Shown here in pieces: positions 50,633-58,940 of a stretch of DNA of 64,000 nucleotides; the first letter of the stretch is position 1, and every line of letters starts with the position of its first letter. Source of the DNA: Actinomycetes bacterium (GTDB taxonomy: Bacteria > Actinomycetota > Actinomycetes > Nanopelagicales > Nanopelagicaceae); NCBI GenBank assembly GCA_025355305.1, contig JANXZW010000015.1, positions 1 through 64,000 of the forward strand, given 5' to 3'. The notes under the pieces are model-generated. The model saw only the letters and a list, made by a program, of their open reading frames with translations, did not search any database and had not been told where the DNA came from. The translations under genes were made by a program, and so were the position numbers.

Positions 50633-51258
50633 TAAGCAATCGCGGTGATATGTCGGCCTTTGCTGAAAGTTACGTGCGCGAAGATATTTTTATGCAGCAA
50701 GCTCGGAACAACGCCGACGAGCTAGGAACTCTTGATCCGACCCCCGCCGTCGGGGGCCTCCTGAAATTCATGGTGGAATCCTTGAACGCCCGCTCCATTG
50801 TTGAGATCGGCACCGGCTCTGGAGTGAGTGGTCTCTGGCTTTTCGCTGGAGCAGCGCCAGATGCTGTACTGACCTCAATTGATACCGAGCGGGAACATGC
50901 GGCCTCGGCGCGCTTTGTCTTTGAGGAGTCGGGAATTTCTACCCAGCGCTTTCGATTAATCACAGGAATTATTATGGAAGTTGTGGGGAAACTTGCAGAT
51001 AGTAATTATGACTTGGTAGTTATTCGCCCTGCCGCCGACCTGATGGACCTCATACACGAGGCCTATCGCTTACTTCGTACGGGGGGCATTCTCTTTATTG
51101 ACCAAGCGCTCAGCGGTGGAAAAGTTGCCGATCCCACGCAGCGTGACTTCGAGAGCATCTCTCGCCGCGATGGTATTCGCTCGGTGAAAGAGGATTCGCG
51201 GTGGAGTTCAAGTGTTCTTCCAATTGGCAATGGAGTTCTTGTAGCGACCAAGCTTTAA
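50629..51258 (+). CDS. class I SAM-dependent O-methyltransferase
   Basis: 209 residues. Resembles the actinobacterial O-methyltransferase found near htrA (Rv1220c-like). SAM motif I is VEIGTGSGVSGLWL near residues 58-71, followed by SIDTERE and DLVVIRPAAD. In the last, canonical DxxxxDA-type metal-binding Asp residues are not obvious: the sequence reads IRPAADLMD. Substrate unknown. ATG 50629 overlaps the pepA stop (ATGA). Confidence 0.82.
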   Translation: MISNRGDMSAFAESYVREDIFMQQARNNADELGTLDPTPAVGGLLKFMVESLNARSIVEIGTGSGVSGLWLFAGAAPDAVLTSIDTEREHAASARFVFEESGISTQRFRLITGIIMEVVGKLADSNYDLVVIRPAADLMDLIHEAYRLLRTGGILFIDQALSGGKVADPTQRDFESISRRDGIRSVKEDSRWSSSVLPIGNGVLVATKL

Positions 51259-51264
51259 CTCACT

Positions 51265-51270
51265 TATACT
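51265..51270 (+). promoter_or_regulatory. -10 hexamer, predicted leaderless promoter of htrA
   Basis: TATACT, close to the TATAAT consensus, ends 6 bases before the ATG at 51277. This is the clearest example of the leaderless pattern in the window. Confidence 0.65.
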
Positions 51271-51276
51271 GAGAAA

Positions 51277-52551
51277 ATGTCTGATGTTGAAAGTTCTTCC
51301 CAAGAGCAAGACTCGTTAGCTCCGCAACCTGAAGAAGCGGTTGCCCCTTCAAGTGAGACCAACTCCGAAACTCCCTCCGAAATTTCTTCGAGCGTCCCGT
51401 CTGCAACGCTGATGCCGACACAAACTCCCTGGTGGGTTTCTGATGGTCAGTCCACGATTGCAAGATATGCACCAGTCGCTCCAATTAAGCGCGCGCTCCA
51501 TGTGACGTGGTACATGGCGCTGGCCATGTCGCTGATTGCCGGGCTGGTCGGCGCTCTTGTCGGCAAGGTGGCCTTTGATAACAATCCGCATCTAGTGACA
51601 ACAAGTCAAGTAATTGAGCGAGCACCGAACTCAATCGCAGGCATCGCTGCTCGTGTCTCTCCTTCGGTCGTTGAAATCAATTCGACCACTAACTCGGGAA
51701 CTGATACCGGATCTGGCTTCTTTATTCAAAGCAACGGCTACATCATGACAAACAACCATGTGATTGAAGCGGCGGTTCTCGGCAATTCTAAGATCACCGT
51801 AAAGCTAGCCAATAACAAGCAATACACCGCAACCGTTGTTGGGCGGGACACCTCTTACGATCTCGCCGTCCTTAAAATTGATGTTACGGGTGCGCCCGCT
51901 CTCGCACTTGGTGATAGCGATAAGGTTCAAGTGGGAGATACAGTCATTGCCATTGGCTCCCCGCTGGGATTACAAGGCACGGTTACTTCGGGAATTATCT
52001 CGGCAAAGAATCGCCCCGTAACCACGAGTTCGGATAACACCGCCAACGAGAGCTCATTTATCAATGCGTTACAAACCGACGCCGCGATTAATCCAGGGAA
52101 TTCTGGCGGTCCCCTTGTGGATGCGACTGGCGCGGTCATTGGCGTTAACTCTGCGATCGCATCCCTCGGTAGTTCTGCCATGGGGCAACCAGGTTCAATT
52201 GGGCTGGGCTTCTCTATTCCAATCAACCAAGCGAAGCGCACCGCTGATCAATTGATTAAGACCGGTACGTCCCACTACCCAATAGTTGGAATGTCACTTG
52301 ACTCTGCTTTCTCTGGTCCAGGGGCGAGGATTGCTAACGTTGCGAACGCGATCTTGCCAGGCGGACCTGCTGCAACTGCGGGTTTGCAACCGGGAGATAT
52401 TGTTTTGAGTATTGATGGCCAACCTATCTCAGTGTCCGACGATTTGATCGTTGCGATTCGATCCCATGCGATCGGTGACACAGTCACCCTCAAATTTCAG
52501 CGTGGAACTGTGACGCAGACGGTCAAACTCGTACTCGCCGCCTCTAAATAG
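51277..52551 (+). CDS. htrA: HtrA/DegP-type membrane-anchored serine protease
   Basis: 424 residues. An N-terminal cytoplasmic segment of about 75 residues rich in Ser, Pro and Glu, one membrane helix (about 78-98), an extracytoplasmic trypsin-like domain with the triad His161 (TNNHVIEA), Asp195 (YDLAVLK) and Ser276 (NPGNSGGPL), and a C-terminal PDZ domain. Degrades or refolds misfolded exported proteins. In Mycobacterium htrA follows sigE and rseA; neither is here, and the gene has its own predicted leaderless promoter. Confidence 0.95.
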   Translation: MSDVESSSQEQDSLAPQPEEAVAPSSETNSETPSEISSSVPSATLMPTQTPWWVSDGQSTIARYAPVAPIKRALHVTWYMALAMSLIAGLVGALVGKVAFDNNPHLVTTSQVIERAPNSIAGIAARVSPSVVEINSTTNSGTDTGSGFFIQSNGYIMTNNHVIEAAVLGNSKITVKLANNKQYTATVVGRDTSYDLAVLKIDVTGAPALALGDSDKVQVGDTVIAIGSPLGLQGTVTSGIISAKNRPVTTSSDNTANESSFINALQTDAAINPGNSGGPLVDATGAVIGVNSAIASLGSSAMGQPGSIGLGFSIPINQAKRTADQLIKTGTSHYPIVGMSLDSAFSGPGARIANVANAILPGGPAATAGLQPGDIVLSIDGQPISVSDDLIVAIRSHAIGDTVTLKFQRGTVTQTVKLVLAASK

Positions 52552-52556
52552 CGTCG

Positions 52557-52562
52557 TAGAGT
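52557..52562 (+). promoter_or_regulatory. -10 hexamer, predicted leaderless promoter of mrp
   Basis: TAGAGT ends 6 bases before the first ATG (52569). Confidence 0.5.
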
Positions 52563-52568
52563 GCTCTC

Positions 52569-53696
52569 ATGATGGATGAGATTACTTCCGCTATTCGCCA
52601 AGCGCTGGCCCAGGTTAATGATCCAGAGTTGCGTCGAGCGCTTCCTGATCTTGGAATGGTTGAGAGCGTCGCTTACCGCGATGGCGTAGCGACGCTAGGG
52701 ATTAAGTTAACGATTAGTGGCTGCCCTATGCGAGATCGTTTGAGTTCTGACATCACCACCGCAGTGGGCAAGGTTGCTGGTGTCGCTCAGGTGGTCATCA
52801 ATTTTGGAGTGATGAGCGATGAGGAGCGCGAAGCGGTTAAGAAATTACTTCGCGGCGGGCGCGAGAAATTTAATCCCTTCGCGCAAGAGGATTCATTGAC
52901 GAGGGTAATTGCAGTTGCATCTGGAAAGGGTGGAGTTGGTAAATCCTCGATCACCGCAAACTTAGCGGTAGCGGCAGTGGCGCGCGGGCTCAATGTTGGA
53001 ATCTTGGATGCTGATGTCTACGGCCACTCCATCCCACGACTCATGGGAATCTTGGATAGACGTCCGACCGCTTTGGATCAGACATTCATTCCCGTTGAAA
53101 ATCACGGTGTAAAAGTGGTCTCTATGGAGATGTTTAAACCAAATCGCGCGGACCCAATTGCCTACCGTGGACCGCTCTTGCATCGCGTACTTGAGCAACT
53201 TATGAGTGATGCATATTGGGGGACACTAGATCTCTTGCTGCTAGATCTGCCCCCAGGCACGGGTGATATTGCGATCTCCCTCGGCCAATTGATTCCGCGC
53301 TCGGAAATTCTTGTAGTTACCACCCCCCAAATAGCAGCGGCTGAGGTGGCAGAGCGCGCGGGAAGAATTGCCTTCCAGATGAAACAGCGCATCCTGGGAG
53401 TAATCGAGAATATGTCGGCGAGTCCTTGCCCGCACTGCGGGGAAGCGATTGCACTCTTTGGAAGTGGCGGCGGAGCGGAGACAGCTAAACGTCTGAGTAA
53501 CTTGGTGGGTTCGCAGGTTCCACTCTTGGCTCAGGTGCCCTTTGACGCACAGCTCCGTGATGGGGGCGATAACGGTACGCCAGCCTACTTGAGCTCAGGT
53601 GATAGCTTGATCAAGAAAACATTTGATGAACTTATGAACTCGTTGATGGCCACTCGCCCTTCACTGCTCGGCCTCCCGCTCTCGCTGCATACTTAA
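52569..53696 (+). CDS. mrp: Mrp/NBP35-type Fe-S cluster carrier ATPase
   Basis: 375 residues. Predicted scaffold or carrier that delivers Fe-S clusters to apoproteins. An N-terminal MIP18/DUF59 domain (about residues 1-85) is followed by a deviant Walker A GKGGVGKS (119-126), LDADVYGHSIP, and the cluster-binding Cys287-x2-Cys290. Iron-sulfur users are numerous nearby (complex I, WhiB3, FdxA). Confidence 0.95.
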   Translation: MMDEITSAIRQALAQVNDPELRRALPDLGMVESVAYRDGVATLGIKLTISGCPMRDRLSSDITTAVGKVAGVAQVVINFGVMSDEEREAVKKLLRGGREKFNPFAQEDSLTRVIAVASGKGGVGKSSITANLAVAAVARGLNVGILDADVYGHSIPRLMGILDRRPTALDQTFIPVENHGVKVVSMEMFKPNRADPIAYRGPLLHRVLEQLMSDAYWGTLDLLLLDLPPGTGDIAISLGQLIPRSEILVVTTPQIAAAEVAERAGRIAFQMKQRILGVIENMSASPCPHCGEAIALFGSGGGAETAKRLSNLVGSQVPLLAQVPFDAQLRDGGDNGTPAYLSSGDSLIKKTFDELMNSLMATRPSLLGLPLSLHT

Positions 53697-53720
53697 GCCT
53701 TTCCTTAGGGGGGTAGCCCG

Positions 53721-53726
53721 TAGACT
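53721..53726 (+). promoter_or_regulatory. -10 hexamer, predicted leaderless promoter of the MgtE_N/CBS gene
   Basis: TAGACT ends 6 bases before the GTG at 53733. Confidence 0.55.
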
Positions 53727-53732
53727 GACCGC

Positions 53733-55067
53733 GTGAAACGCCCTCCGGTCCCCTCGATTAACACCGTCGCCAAGCGGCTGGTGGGACGAAGCGATCTCCT
53801 AATTTCGCGCAAGAGCGTGCGCGATTCATTGGTCTCTCTCGCGGGGCTAATAGGTCGCCCAGTGGTTGATCCTGAAGGTCGCGAAATTGGACGCTTGGTT
53901 GATGTCGTTGTTCGCCACGGAGAGGAGACCTACCCTCCGGTGACGGGATTGATCGTCAAGGTGGCCAACCGTAAATCTTTTATTAATGGCGCTCGCATTT
54001 CACAACTGACTCCAAGCTCAATCACTCTCTCCTCAACCAAGGTTAACCTTGAACCCTTTTCCCGTCGGCCCGGGGAATCCTTGTTGGATGCCGATGTGTT
54101 AGATCACCAGATTGTCGATGTTGACGGGTTGCGTGTTGTTCGTACCTCAGATTTGTACCTAGCTCCTTTTAATAAAGAGGTTCGCGTTGTCGGGGTAGAT
54201 ATCTCCTTTGTCTCTTTCCTGCGTCGTTTATTCCCGGGTTCTCTCTCGCGCCGCCCAACTCCAGATCACGTCATTGACTGGGCCTCGGTTGCATCTTTGA
54301 TGGATTCGCACGGTGCGGTACGCACCTCTGGCACGCGCTCCGCTCTCAGCCAACTGCGCCCCGCCGACTTAGCGGATCTCATCGAAGATCTTGCCGGAAG
54401 GGAGCAGGGCGCGCTGATTGAAATGCTTGATCCAGATCTCGCCGCTGATGCGCTTGAAGAGATGGAGGATGACGAGCTAGAGGGCTTGTTACGTGGACTC
54501 TCGGCTGAACGCTCGGCGCAATTGTTATCCCGCATGGAGCCCGATGAGTCGGCTGAAGTGCTGCGCGACCTTGATGACGAACACCGCGAAAGCATCTTGG
54601 ACGCGATGGAAGCTGGAACGGCAAAGCAACTTCGCCAACTCGTCTCCTTTGATGAAGAACTTGCTGGTGGAATCATGACAACCCACATCATGGTTGTGAA
54701 GAGTACGGCTACCGTTGCAACCGCCCTGCAACTTCTCGTTGAAAATCGTGAGCGCGAAAGCTCTGACGGCGTTGTTGTGGTCGATAGCAAAGGTAAGTTG
54801 CTCGATCACATCCAAACGGTCGAACTAATCGCTGTCGATCCCGAGAGTCTGGTCTCTGACTTGATCGCAAAACCATTTCCTACCGCGGTCACGATTGACA
54901 CCCCAATTGGTGAAGTTATTGAAGAATTTTCAAATAACCGCGGATCTTCGATCATCGTCATCGATGAGAAGAACAAGCCAATTGGACGAATCCTTGCCGA
55001 TGATCTCGTTGATTCGCTCTCCAAAAGCCGGAGTCGATTCTCGCAGAGCGGTGTAACGCGTTCATGA
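53733..55067 (+). CDS. cytosolic PRC-barrel / MgtE N-terminal / CBS domain protein
   Basis: 444 residues, no membrane helix. A PRC-barrel-like domain (about 35-110: LIGRPVVDPEGREIGRLVDVVV), a second similar segment, an MgtE_N superhelical domain (about 205-305, repeats of the LADLIEDL ... MEPDESAEVLRDL type) and two CBS domains (about 310-430). In MgtE these parts sense Mg2+ and gate a membrane channel, but the MgtE channel domain is absent. An NRAMP-like transporter starts inside its stop codon, so it probably regulates that transporter in trans. Confidence 0.88.
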   Translation: MKRPPVPSINTVAKRLVGRSDLLISRKSVRDSLVSLAGLIGRPVVDPEGREIGRLVDVVVRHGEETYPPVTGLIVKVANRKSFINGARISQLTPSSITLSSTKVNLEPFSRRPGESLLDADVLDHQIVDVDGLRVVRTSDLYLAPFNKEVRVVGVDISFVSFLRRLFPGSLSRRPTPDHVIDWASVASLMDSHGAVRTSGTRSALSQLRPADLADLIEDLAGREQGALIEMLDPDLAADALEEMEDDELEGLLRGLSAERSAQLLSRMEPDESAEVLRDLDDEHRESILDAMEAGTAKQLRQLVSFDEELAGGIMTTHIMVVKSTATVATALQLLVENRERESSDGVVVVDSKGKLLDHIQTVELIAVDPESLVSDLIAKPFPTAVTIDTPIGEVIEEFSNNRGSSIIVIDEKNKPIGRILADDLVDSLSKSRSRFSQSGVTRS

Positions 55068-56314
55068 CACAGGTGGCCATTCCTAGCGGTCGCAAATTAC
55101 GCATCGCCGCATTCTTAGCTGTCATGGGTCCCGGAGTCATCGCAGGACTCTCCGACGATGATCCTGCCGGTATCACTACCTACTCCCAACTTGGCGCCCA
55201 ATTTGGCTACCGCCTCCTCTGGGTCTTGGTCGTTTCCACCATCGCTCTCATAGTTTTTCAGGATTTGGGCGCCCGCATCGGTGTCGTGACGCGTCAAGGA
55301 CTTATCGGGTTAGTGCGTCAAAAGTATGGGGCCCGCGCCGGAAGTTTTAGCGCCGTTGCACTGATCTTGGCCAACCTCGGCACGATGACTGCAGAGTTTG
55401 CAGGGGTTGCCGCGGCTGGACAGCTCTTTGGTATCTCACGCTACTGGACCGTGCCATTGACTGGATTTTTTATCTCTGCCCTGGTGCTGCGCGGTACATT
55501 TAAGAAGGCCGAGCGCGTCTTCTTCGTACTCTCCGCAGTCTTTATCTCCTATATTGTGGCCGGCTTTATGTCCCATCCGCATTGGGGAGCTGCAGTGCGC
55601 GGCATGGTGGTGCCATCAATGCCTTTCAATCGCGATGCGATCAATATTGCGACCGCAACTTTGGGAACGACCCTTGCGCCTTGGGGTCTGGCCTTTATTC
55701 AATCGTATGCAGTGGACAAGCGCCTCACCCGTGCAGATCTAAAGTTGTTGCGCGCCGATGTATGGGTTGGTTCAGCGCTTACTGGGATCATCGGTTTCTT
55801 CGTCATCGTTACCTGCGCAGCAACGCTTAACCGCGAGCACATCACAAATATTACTGACGCGGCACAAGCAGCTCGTGCCCTTCAACCGCTGGCTGGAACT
55901 CTTGCAAAAGATATCTTTGCGGTAGGCATCATTGGCGCCGCCTTATTGGCCGCTTCGATCTTGCCGTTATCGACCGCTTATTCGGTGAGTGACCTGACTG
56001 GCTCGCCGGCGGCCCTTGACGATAAATTTGATGAAGCCCCACTCTTCTACATCACCTTTGCAGCTATCACCGTTGTAGCCGGTGGCCTCATCATGATTCC
56101 CGGAGTCTCGCTGATATGGATTTTGATTAGTTCACAGATTCTAAATGCCATTCTTCTACTTCCACTGCTCGCCTACATGTTCGGTATCGCCCGCGACAAG
56201 AAATTGATGGGTGAATTCGTGGCGGGTAAGCGCGCTTTAATCCTCTATGGCTCCATCATCGCGCTGGTAGCTGTCTGTGTGCTGGCTCAATTCTGGTTCA
56301 TCTTTAATCTGTGA
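55064..56314 (+). CDS. NRAMP-family divalent metal transporter
   Basis: 416 residues, polytopic. Helix 1 carries GLSDDDPAGITTYSQLG (Asp31-33) at the NRAMP metal site. Helix 6 reads GTTLAPW (about 201-207) instead of the MPH motif, losing the Met that selects transition metals in Mn/Fe transporters. This resembles the NRAMP-related Mg2+ transporter branch, so Mg2+ is a plausible substrate, but that is inference. The ATG overlaps the stop of the MgtE_N/CBS gene by 4 bases. Confidence 0.88.
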   Translation: MTQVAIPSGRKLRIAAFLAVMGPGVIAGLSDDDPAGITTYSQLGAQFGYRLLWVLVVSTIALIVFQDLGARIGVVTRQGLIGLVRQKYGARAGSFSAVALILANLGTMTAEFAGVAAAGQLFGISRYWTVPLTGFFISALVLRGTFKKAERVFFVLSAVFISYIVAGFMSHPHWGAAVRGMVVPSMPFNRDAINIATATLGTTLAPWGLAFIQSYAVDKRLTRADLKLLRADVWVGSALTGIIGFFVIVTCAATLNREHITNITDAAQAARALQPLAGTLAKDIFAVGIIGAALLAASILPLSTAYSVSDLTGSPAALDDKFDEAPLFYITFAAITVVAGGLIMIPGVSLIWILISSQILNAILLLPLLAYMFGIARDKKLMGEFVAGKRALILYGSIIALVAVCVLAQFWFIFNL

Positions 56315-57210
56315 AAACTAAAACCCACGATCACACCGCCCTGCCGCAAGGACGGGATATCACCTTTCTTATCGCGGGGATATTTGGAATCGGATCTTCT
56401 GGTCCTCTGATTGCAAAGAGTTCAATGCCGATTTCAACTCTTGTCTTTTGGAGAAATTTGGGTGGCGCGCTCATCATGGCCCCCTTTGCCATTAAGTCTG
56501 GTGAATTAACCGATAAGCGCAATCGCCGACTCTTAGCGACTTCAGCGATTGCCGGAGTGGTGCTTGCCGCCCACTTTTTAACCTTCTTCGCCGCGATGCG
56601 CTTCACCTCCGTTGCTGCAGGCACGGCGCTTGCTGCGCTCCAACCGATATTCGCGGCTCTCTATATGAAATTTCGCGGAGCAAAAATCTCGTCGCAATCG
56701 TTAGGTGGGATGGCCCTTGCATTCGCCTCGCTACTTTTAATCACCGGCGTTGACTTCTCGCTTTCGACTCGAGCATTTGTAGGTGATCTCTTAGGGATTG
56801 CCTGTGCTGCGCTGGCAGCGACTTACGTGATCATCGGTTCTGGTGTTCAAAAATCGCTCTCGACCTCAACCTACACAACGGTCTGCTTCTTCTCCTGTGC
56901 GATAACTGCACTCCTTGCAAGTTTGGTAACTTCCTCACCACTTCTACACTTTGCAGCGCGACAGTGGCTCTACCTTTCAGGACTGATAATTGGCGCGCAA
57001 TTCCTGGGGCACACGCTATTCAATATGACTCTTAAAAGGGTCTCACCAGTGGTCGTTTCGCTCATCGTCTTCTTTGAAGTTCCAGTTTCTGCGATCATTG
57101 CCTGGATATGGCTGCACCAACACCCCTCCGCGGGAACTATCCCAGGAATTATTGGCCTACTCATTGGTTGTGCCATCTTCGTTGTGAGGAATAAGCCCGT
57201 AGATGATTGA
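56311..57210 (+). CDS. EamA/DMT family transporter
   Basis: 299 residues, about ten hydrophobic helices arranged as two EamA repeats, the layout of the drug/metabolite transporter superfamily. Substrate unknown. GTG start overlaps the NRAMP-like stop (GTGA), and the 3' end overlaps the PHP gene by 8 bases, so it belongs to a coupled string of four genes starting at 53733. Confidence 0.85.
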   Translation: MKTKTHDHTALPQGRDITFLIAGIFGIGSSGPLIAKSSMPISTLVFWRNLGGALIMAPFAIKSGELTDKRNRRLLATSAIAGVVLAAHFLTFFAAMRFTSVAAGTALAALQPIFAALYMKFRGAKISSQSLGGMALAFASLLLITGVDFSLSTRAFVGDLLGIACAALAATYVIIGSGVQKSLSTSTYTTVCFFSCAITALLASLVTSSPLLHFAARQWLYLSGLIIGAQFLGHTLFNMTLKRVSPVVVSLIVFFEVPVSAIIAWIWLHQHPSAGTIPGIIGLLIGCAIFVVRNKPVDD

Positions 57211-58048
57211 CCTTCATACGCATTCGAATTTCAGCGATGGAACGGATAGCCCCGCAGACCTCATTAACAAGGCGCACGCCGCTGGCTTAACCGCTATAGC
57301 CCTCACTGACCACGACACGGTTGCAGGTTGGGATGAGGCCATCCAATGGCTTCGGCCTGGGTTAGCGCTGGTCCTGGGTTCAGAGATCTCCTGCCAGACT
57401 AGCGATGGCATTAGCGTCCATATGCTGGGGTTGATGTTTGATCGAGAGAATGAAGAGTTGCGCTCGGTGATGGCCCGTACCCGTGAGAATCGGATTGGTC
57501 GTATGCATAAGATGATTGCGCGATTTAACTTGGCGGGTTACGAGATCACCATGCAAGATGTGGAGGCACAACTTTCAGATGGAGCGACTTTGGGGCGGCC
57601 GCATCTCGCTGATGCCTTGATCGCCAAAGGATATCTGAAGAGTCGTGAAGAGGTCTTCGCTGAGGTCTTGCACAACGACTCACCCTTTTATGTTGCGCAT
57701 TACTCACCAACTCCTGAGGATGCCATCAGGTTGATCAAAGGGGCTGGCGGAGCCGCGGTGATCGCTCACGCCATGTCATCTCTGCGCGGTCGCGTCATAT
57801 CTACTGACACATTCGAAAATTATGTGCAGGCCGGCCTAGATGGAATTGAGGTCTTGCACCGTGACCACACCGCAGAAAATCGAATAATTCTGGCCGATAT
57901 CGCGGATGAGTTTGGGCTAGTCAAGACGGGCTCTAGTGACTACCACGGCAATGGAAAACTCAACCAGCTCGCCGAATTCCATACCGACCCCACTGAATTT
58001 GAGAAACTAGAGGCGCGCACCACTCAAAGTCGAGTTATAAGGCGGTAA
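57203..58048 (+). CDS. PHP-domain phosphoesterase
   Basis: 281 residues. The PHP metal site begins at the first residues: IDLHTHSNFSDGTD, then ALTDHDTVAGW, GSEISC, and SSDYHGNGK near the end. It resembles the TrpH/YciV group that removes phosphate from nucleoside 3',5'-bisphosphates or trims RNA 5' ends. The exact substrate is not determined. It overlaps the convergent DUF3107 gene by 14 bases. Confidence 0.88.
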   Translation: MIDLHTHSNFSDGTDSPADLINKAHAAGLTAIALTDHDTVAGWDEAIQWLRPGLALVLGSEISCQTSDGISVHMLGLMFDRENEELRSVMARTRENRIGRMHKMIARFNLAGYEITMQDVEAQLSDGATLGRPHLADALIAKGYLKSREEVFAEVLHNDSPFYVAHYSPTPEDAIRLIKGAGGAAVIAHAMSSLRGRVISTDTFENYVQAGLDGIEVLHRDHTAENRIILADIADEFGLVKTGSSDYHGNGKLNQLAEFHTDPTEFEKLEARTTQSRVIRR

Positions 58049-58286
58049 AGCCAACTTTCGTGTCAGTTGCATCACCGATCTCGATGTAGGAGATCTTCCC
58101 CGCAGGAACCAAGATTGTGCGCTCCTTGATATCTTTCAGTTCAAATGTCTTACCTGCGGAGATCGCCTCACTGGCGAGCGATACAACTTTTGCCGCCTCA
58201 AGGTGGGTCTCAAAATGTAACTCTTGTGATGTGTCGGATATGCCGACGCGAACTGAGGTCTTACCTTCAAAGTCTTTCTTAGCCAT
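58035..58286 (-). CDS. DUF3107 family protein
   Basis: 83 residues. A small actinobacterial protein, function unknown (annotated as ATP-binding in some genomes). Recognised by VRVGISDTSQELHFET and the conserved C-terminal IPAGKISYIEIG-type segment. As in Mycobacterium it lies next to a TetR regulator. ATG 58286 is 6 bases after TAAACT. Confidence 0.85.
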   Translation of the reverse strand: MAKKDFEGKTSVRVGISDTSQELHFETHLEAAKVVSLASEAISAGKTFELKDIKERTILVPAGKISYIEIGDATDTKVGFTAL

Positions 58287-58292
58287 ACTCGC

Positions 58293-58298
58293 AGTTTA
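58293..58298 (-). promoter_or_regulatory. -10 hexamer, predicted leaderless promoter of the DUF3107 gene
   Basis: TAAACT on the minus strand ends 6 bases before the ATG at 58286, inside the 19-base gap after the TetR gene. Confidence 0.55.
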
Positions 58299-58305
58299 GT
58301 GCTCT

Positions 58306-58905
58306 TCAGATTTTGCGGAAACCTGAAATTCCTCGCCATTGCAGACTCGCGACCAATTTGACCGCGAGATCGCGATCTATCCTGCCATCACGGGCAAGCC
58401 AGTGACGGGCGGTGGTCTGGGCGGTTCCGATCAATCCGACGGCGAGCATCATCGCCGATTCTTGTGAGATTCCGGTATCCGTCGTAATTGCCTCACTAAA
58501 AGCGAGTGCGCACTCGTATGACATTCGGTTGAGTCGCTCTCGTACCTGTGGTTCAACCGCCATATCGCTCTCAAAGAGGAGTCGAAAGGCTTCGCCCTCG
58601 CGATTGATGAAGTCGAAGTAGGCATTGACCGTTGCCAGGACTCGCCCTGCATTATCTTTTGTGGAGGCCACCGCGTTACGGATATCCGCAACCAAGTAGT
58701 CACAGTGGATATCGAGTACCGCTAAGTAGAGATCAAGTTTGGAGGGGAAATGCTGATAGAGAACGGGCTTACTGACATTGGCCTGATCTGCGATCTCATC
58801 CATCGCCGCTGAGTGGTACCCCGCAGCGGTAAAAACCTCGAGAGCGGCGGCCAAGAGGGTTGCACGGCGCTCATCGCGAGGAAGGCGTATCTTCTCTTCG
58901 TTCAT
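58306..58905 (-). CDS. TetR/AcrR family transcriptional regulator
   Basis: 199 residues. An N-terminal TetR helix-turn-helix: RRATLLAAALEVFTAAGYHSAAMDEIADQANVSKPVLYQHF, with the YQHFPSK helix end. The C-terminal ligand domain is not further recognised. ATG 58905 is preferred because TAACAT ends 7 bases upstream; a GTG two codons earlier also fits. Position next to DUF3107 and divergent from mshB, with a 35-base gap shared by both promoters, so it may control mshB and itself. Confidence 0.88.
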   Translation of the reverse strand: MNEEKIRLPRDERRATLLAAALEVFTAAGYHSAAMDEIADQANVSKPVLYQHFPSKLDLYLAVLDIHCDYLVADIRNAVASTKDNAGRVLATVNAYFDFINREGEAFRLLFESDMAVEPQVRERLNRMSYECALAFSEAITTDTGISQESAMMLAVGLIGTAQTTARHWLARDGRIDRDLAVKLVASLQWRGISGFRKI

Positions 58906-58912
58906 TAGCACG

Positions 58913-58918
58913 ATGTTA
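58913..58918 (-). promoter_or_regulatory. -10 hexamer, predicted leaderless promoter of the TetR gene
   Basis: TAACAT on the minus strand ends 7 bases before the ATG at 58905. Confidence 0.45.
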
Positions 58919-58928
58919 GCCCATCATT

Positions 58929-58934
58929 CATAAT
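58929..58934 (+). promoter_or_regulatory. -10 hexamer, predicted leaderless promoter of mshB
   Basis: CATAAT ends 6 bases before the GTG at 58941. Confidence 0.45.
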
Positions 58935-58940
58935 GAGCGC

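Noticed and set aside
53733-55067. The MgtE_N/CBS protein as a truncated or frameshifted MgtE channel gene.
   Set aside because: The following gene starts inside its stop and is a complete NRAMP-family protein. No MgtE membrane-domain remnant is seen in any frame.
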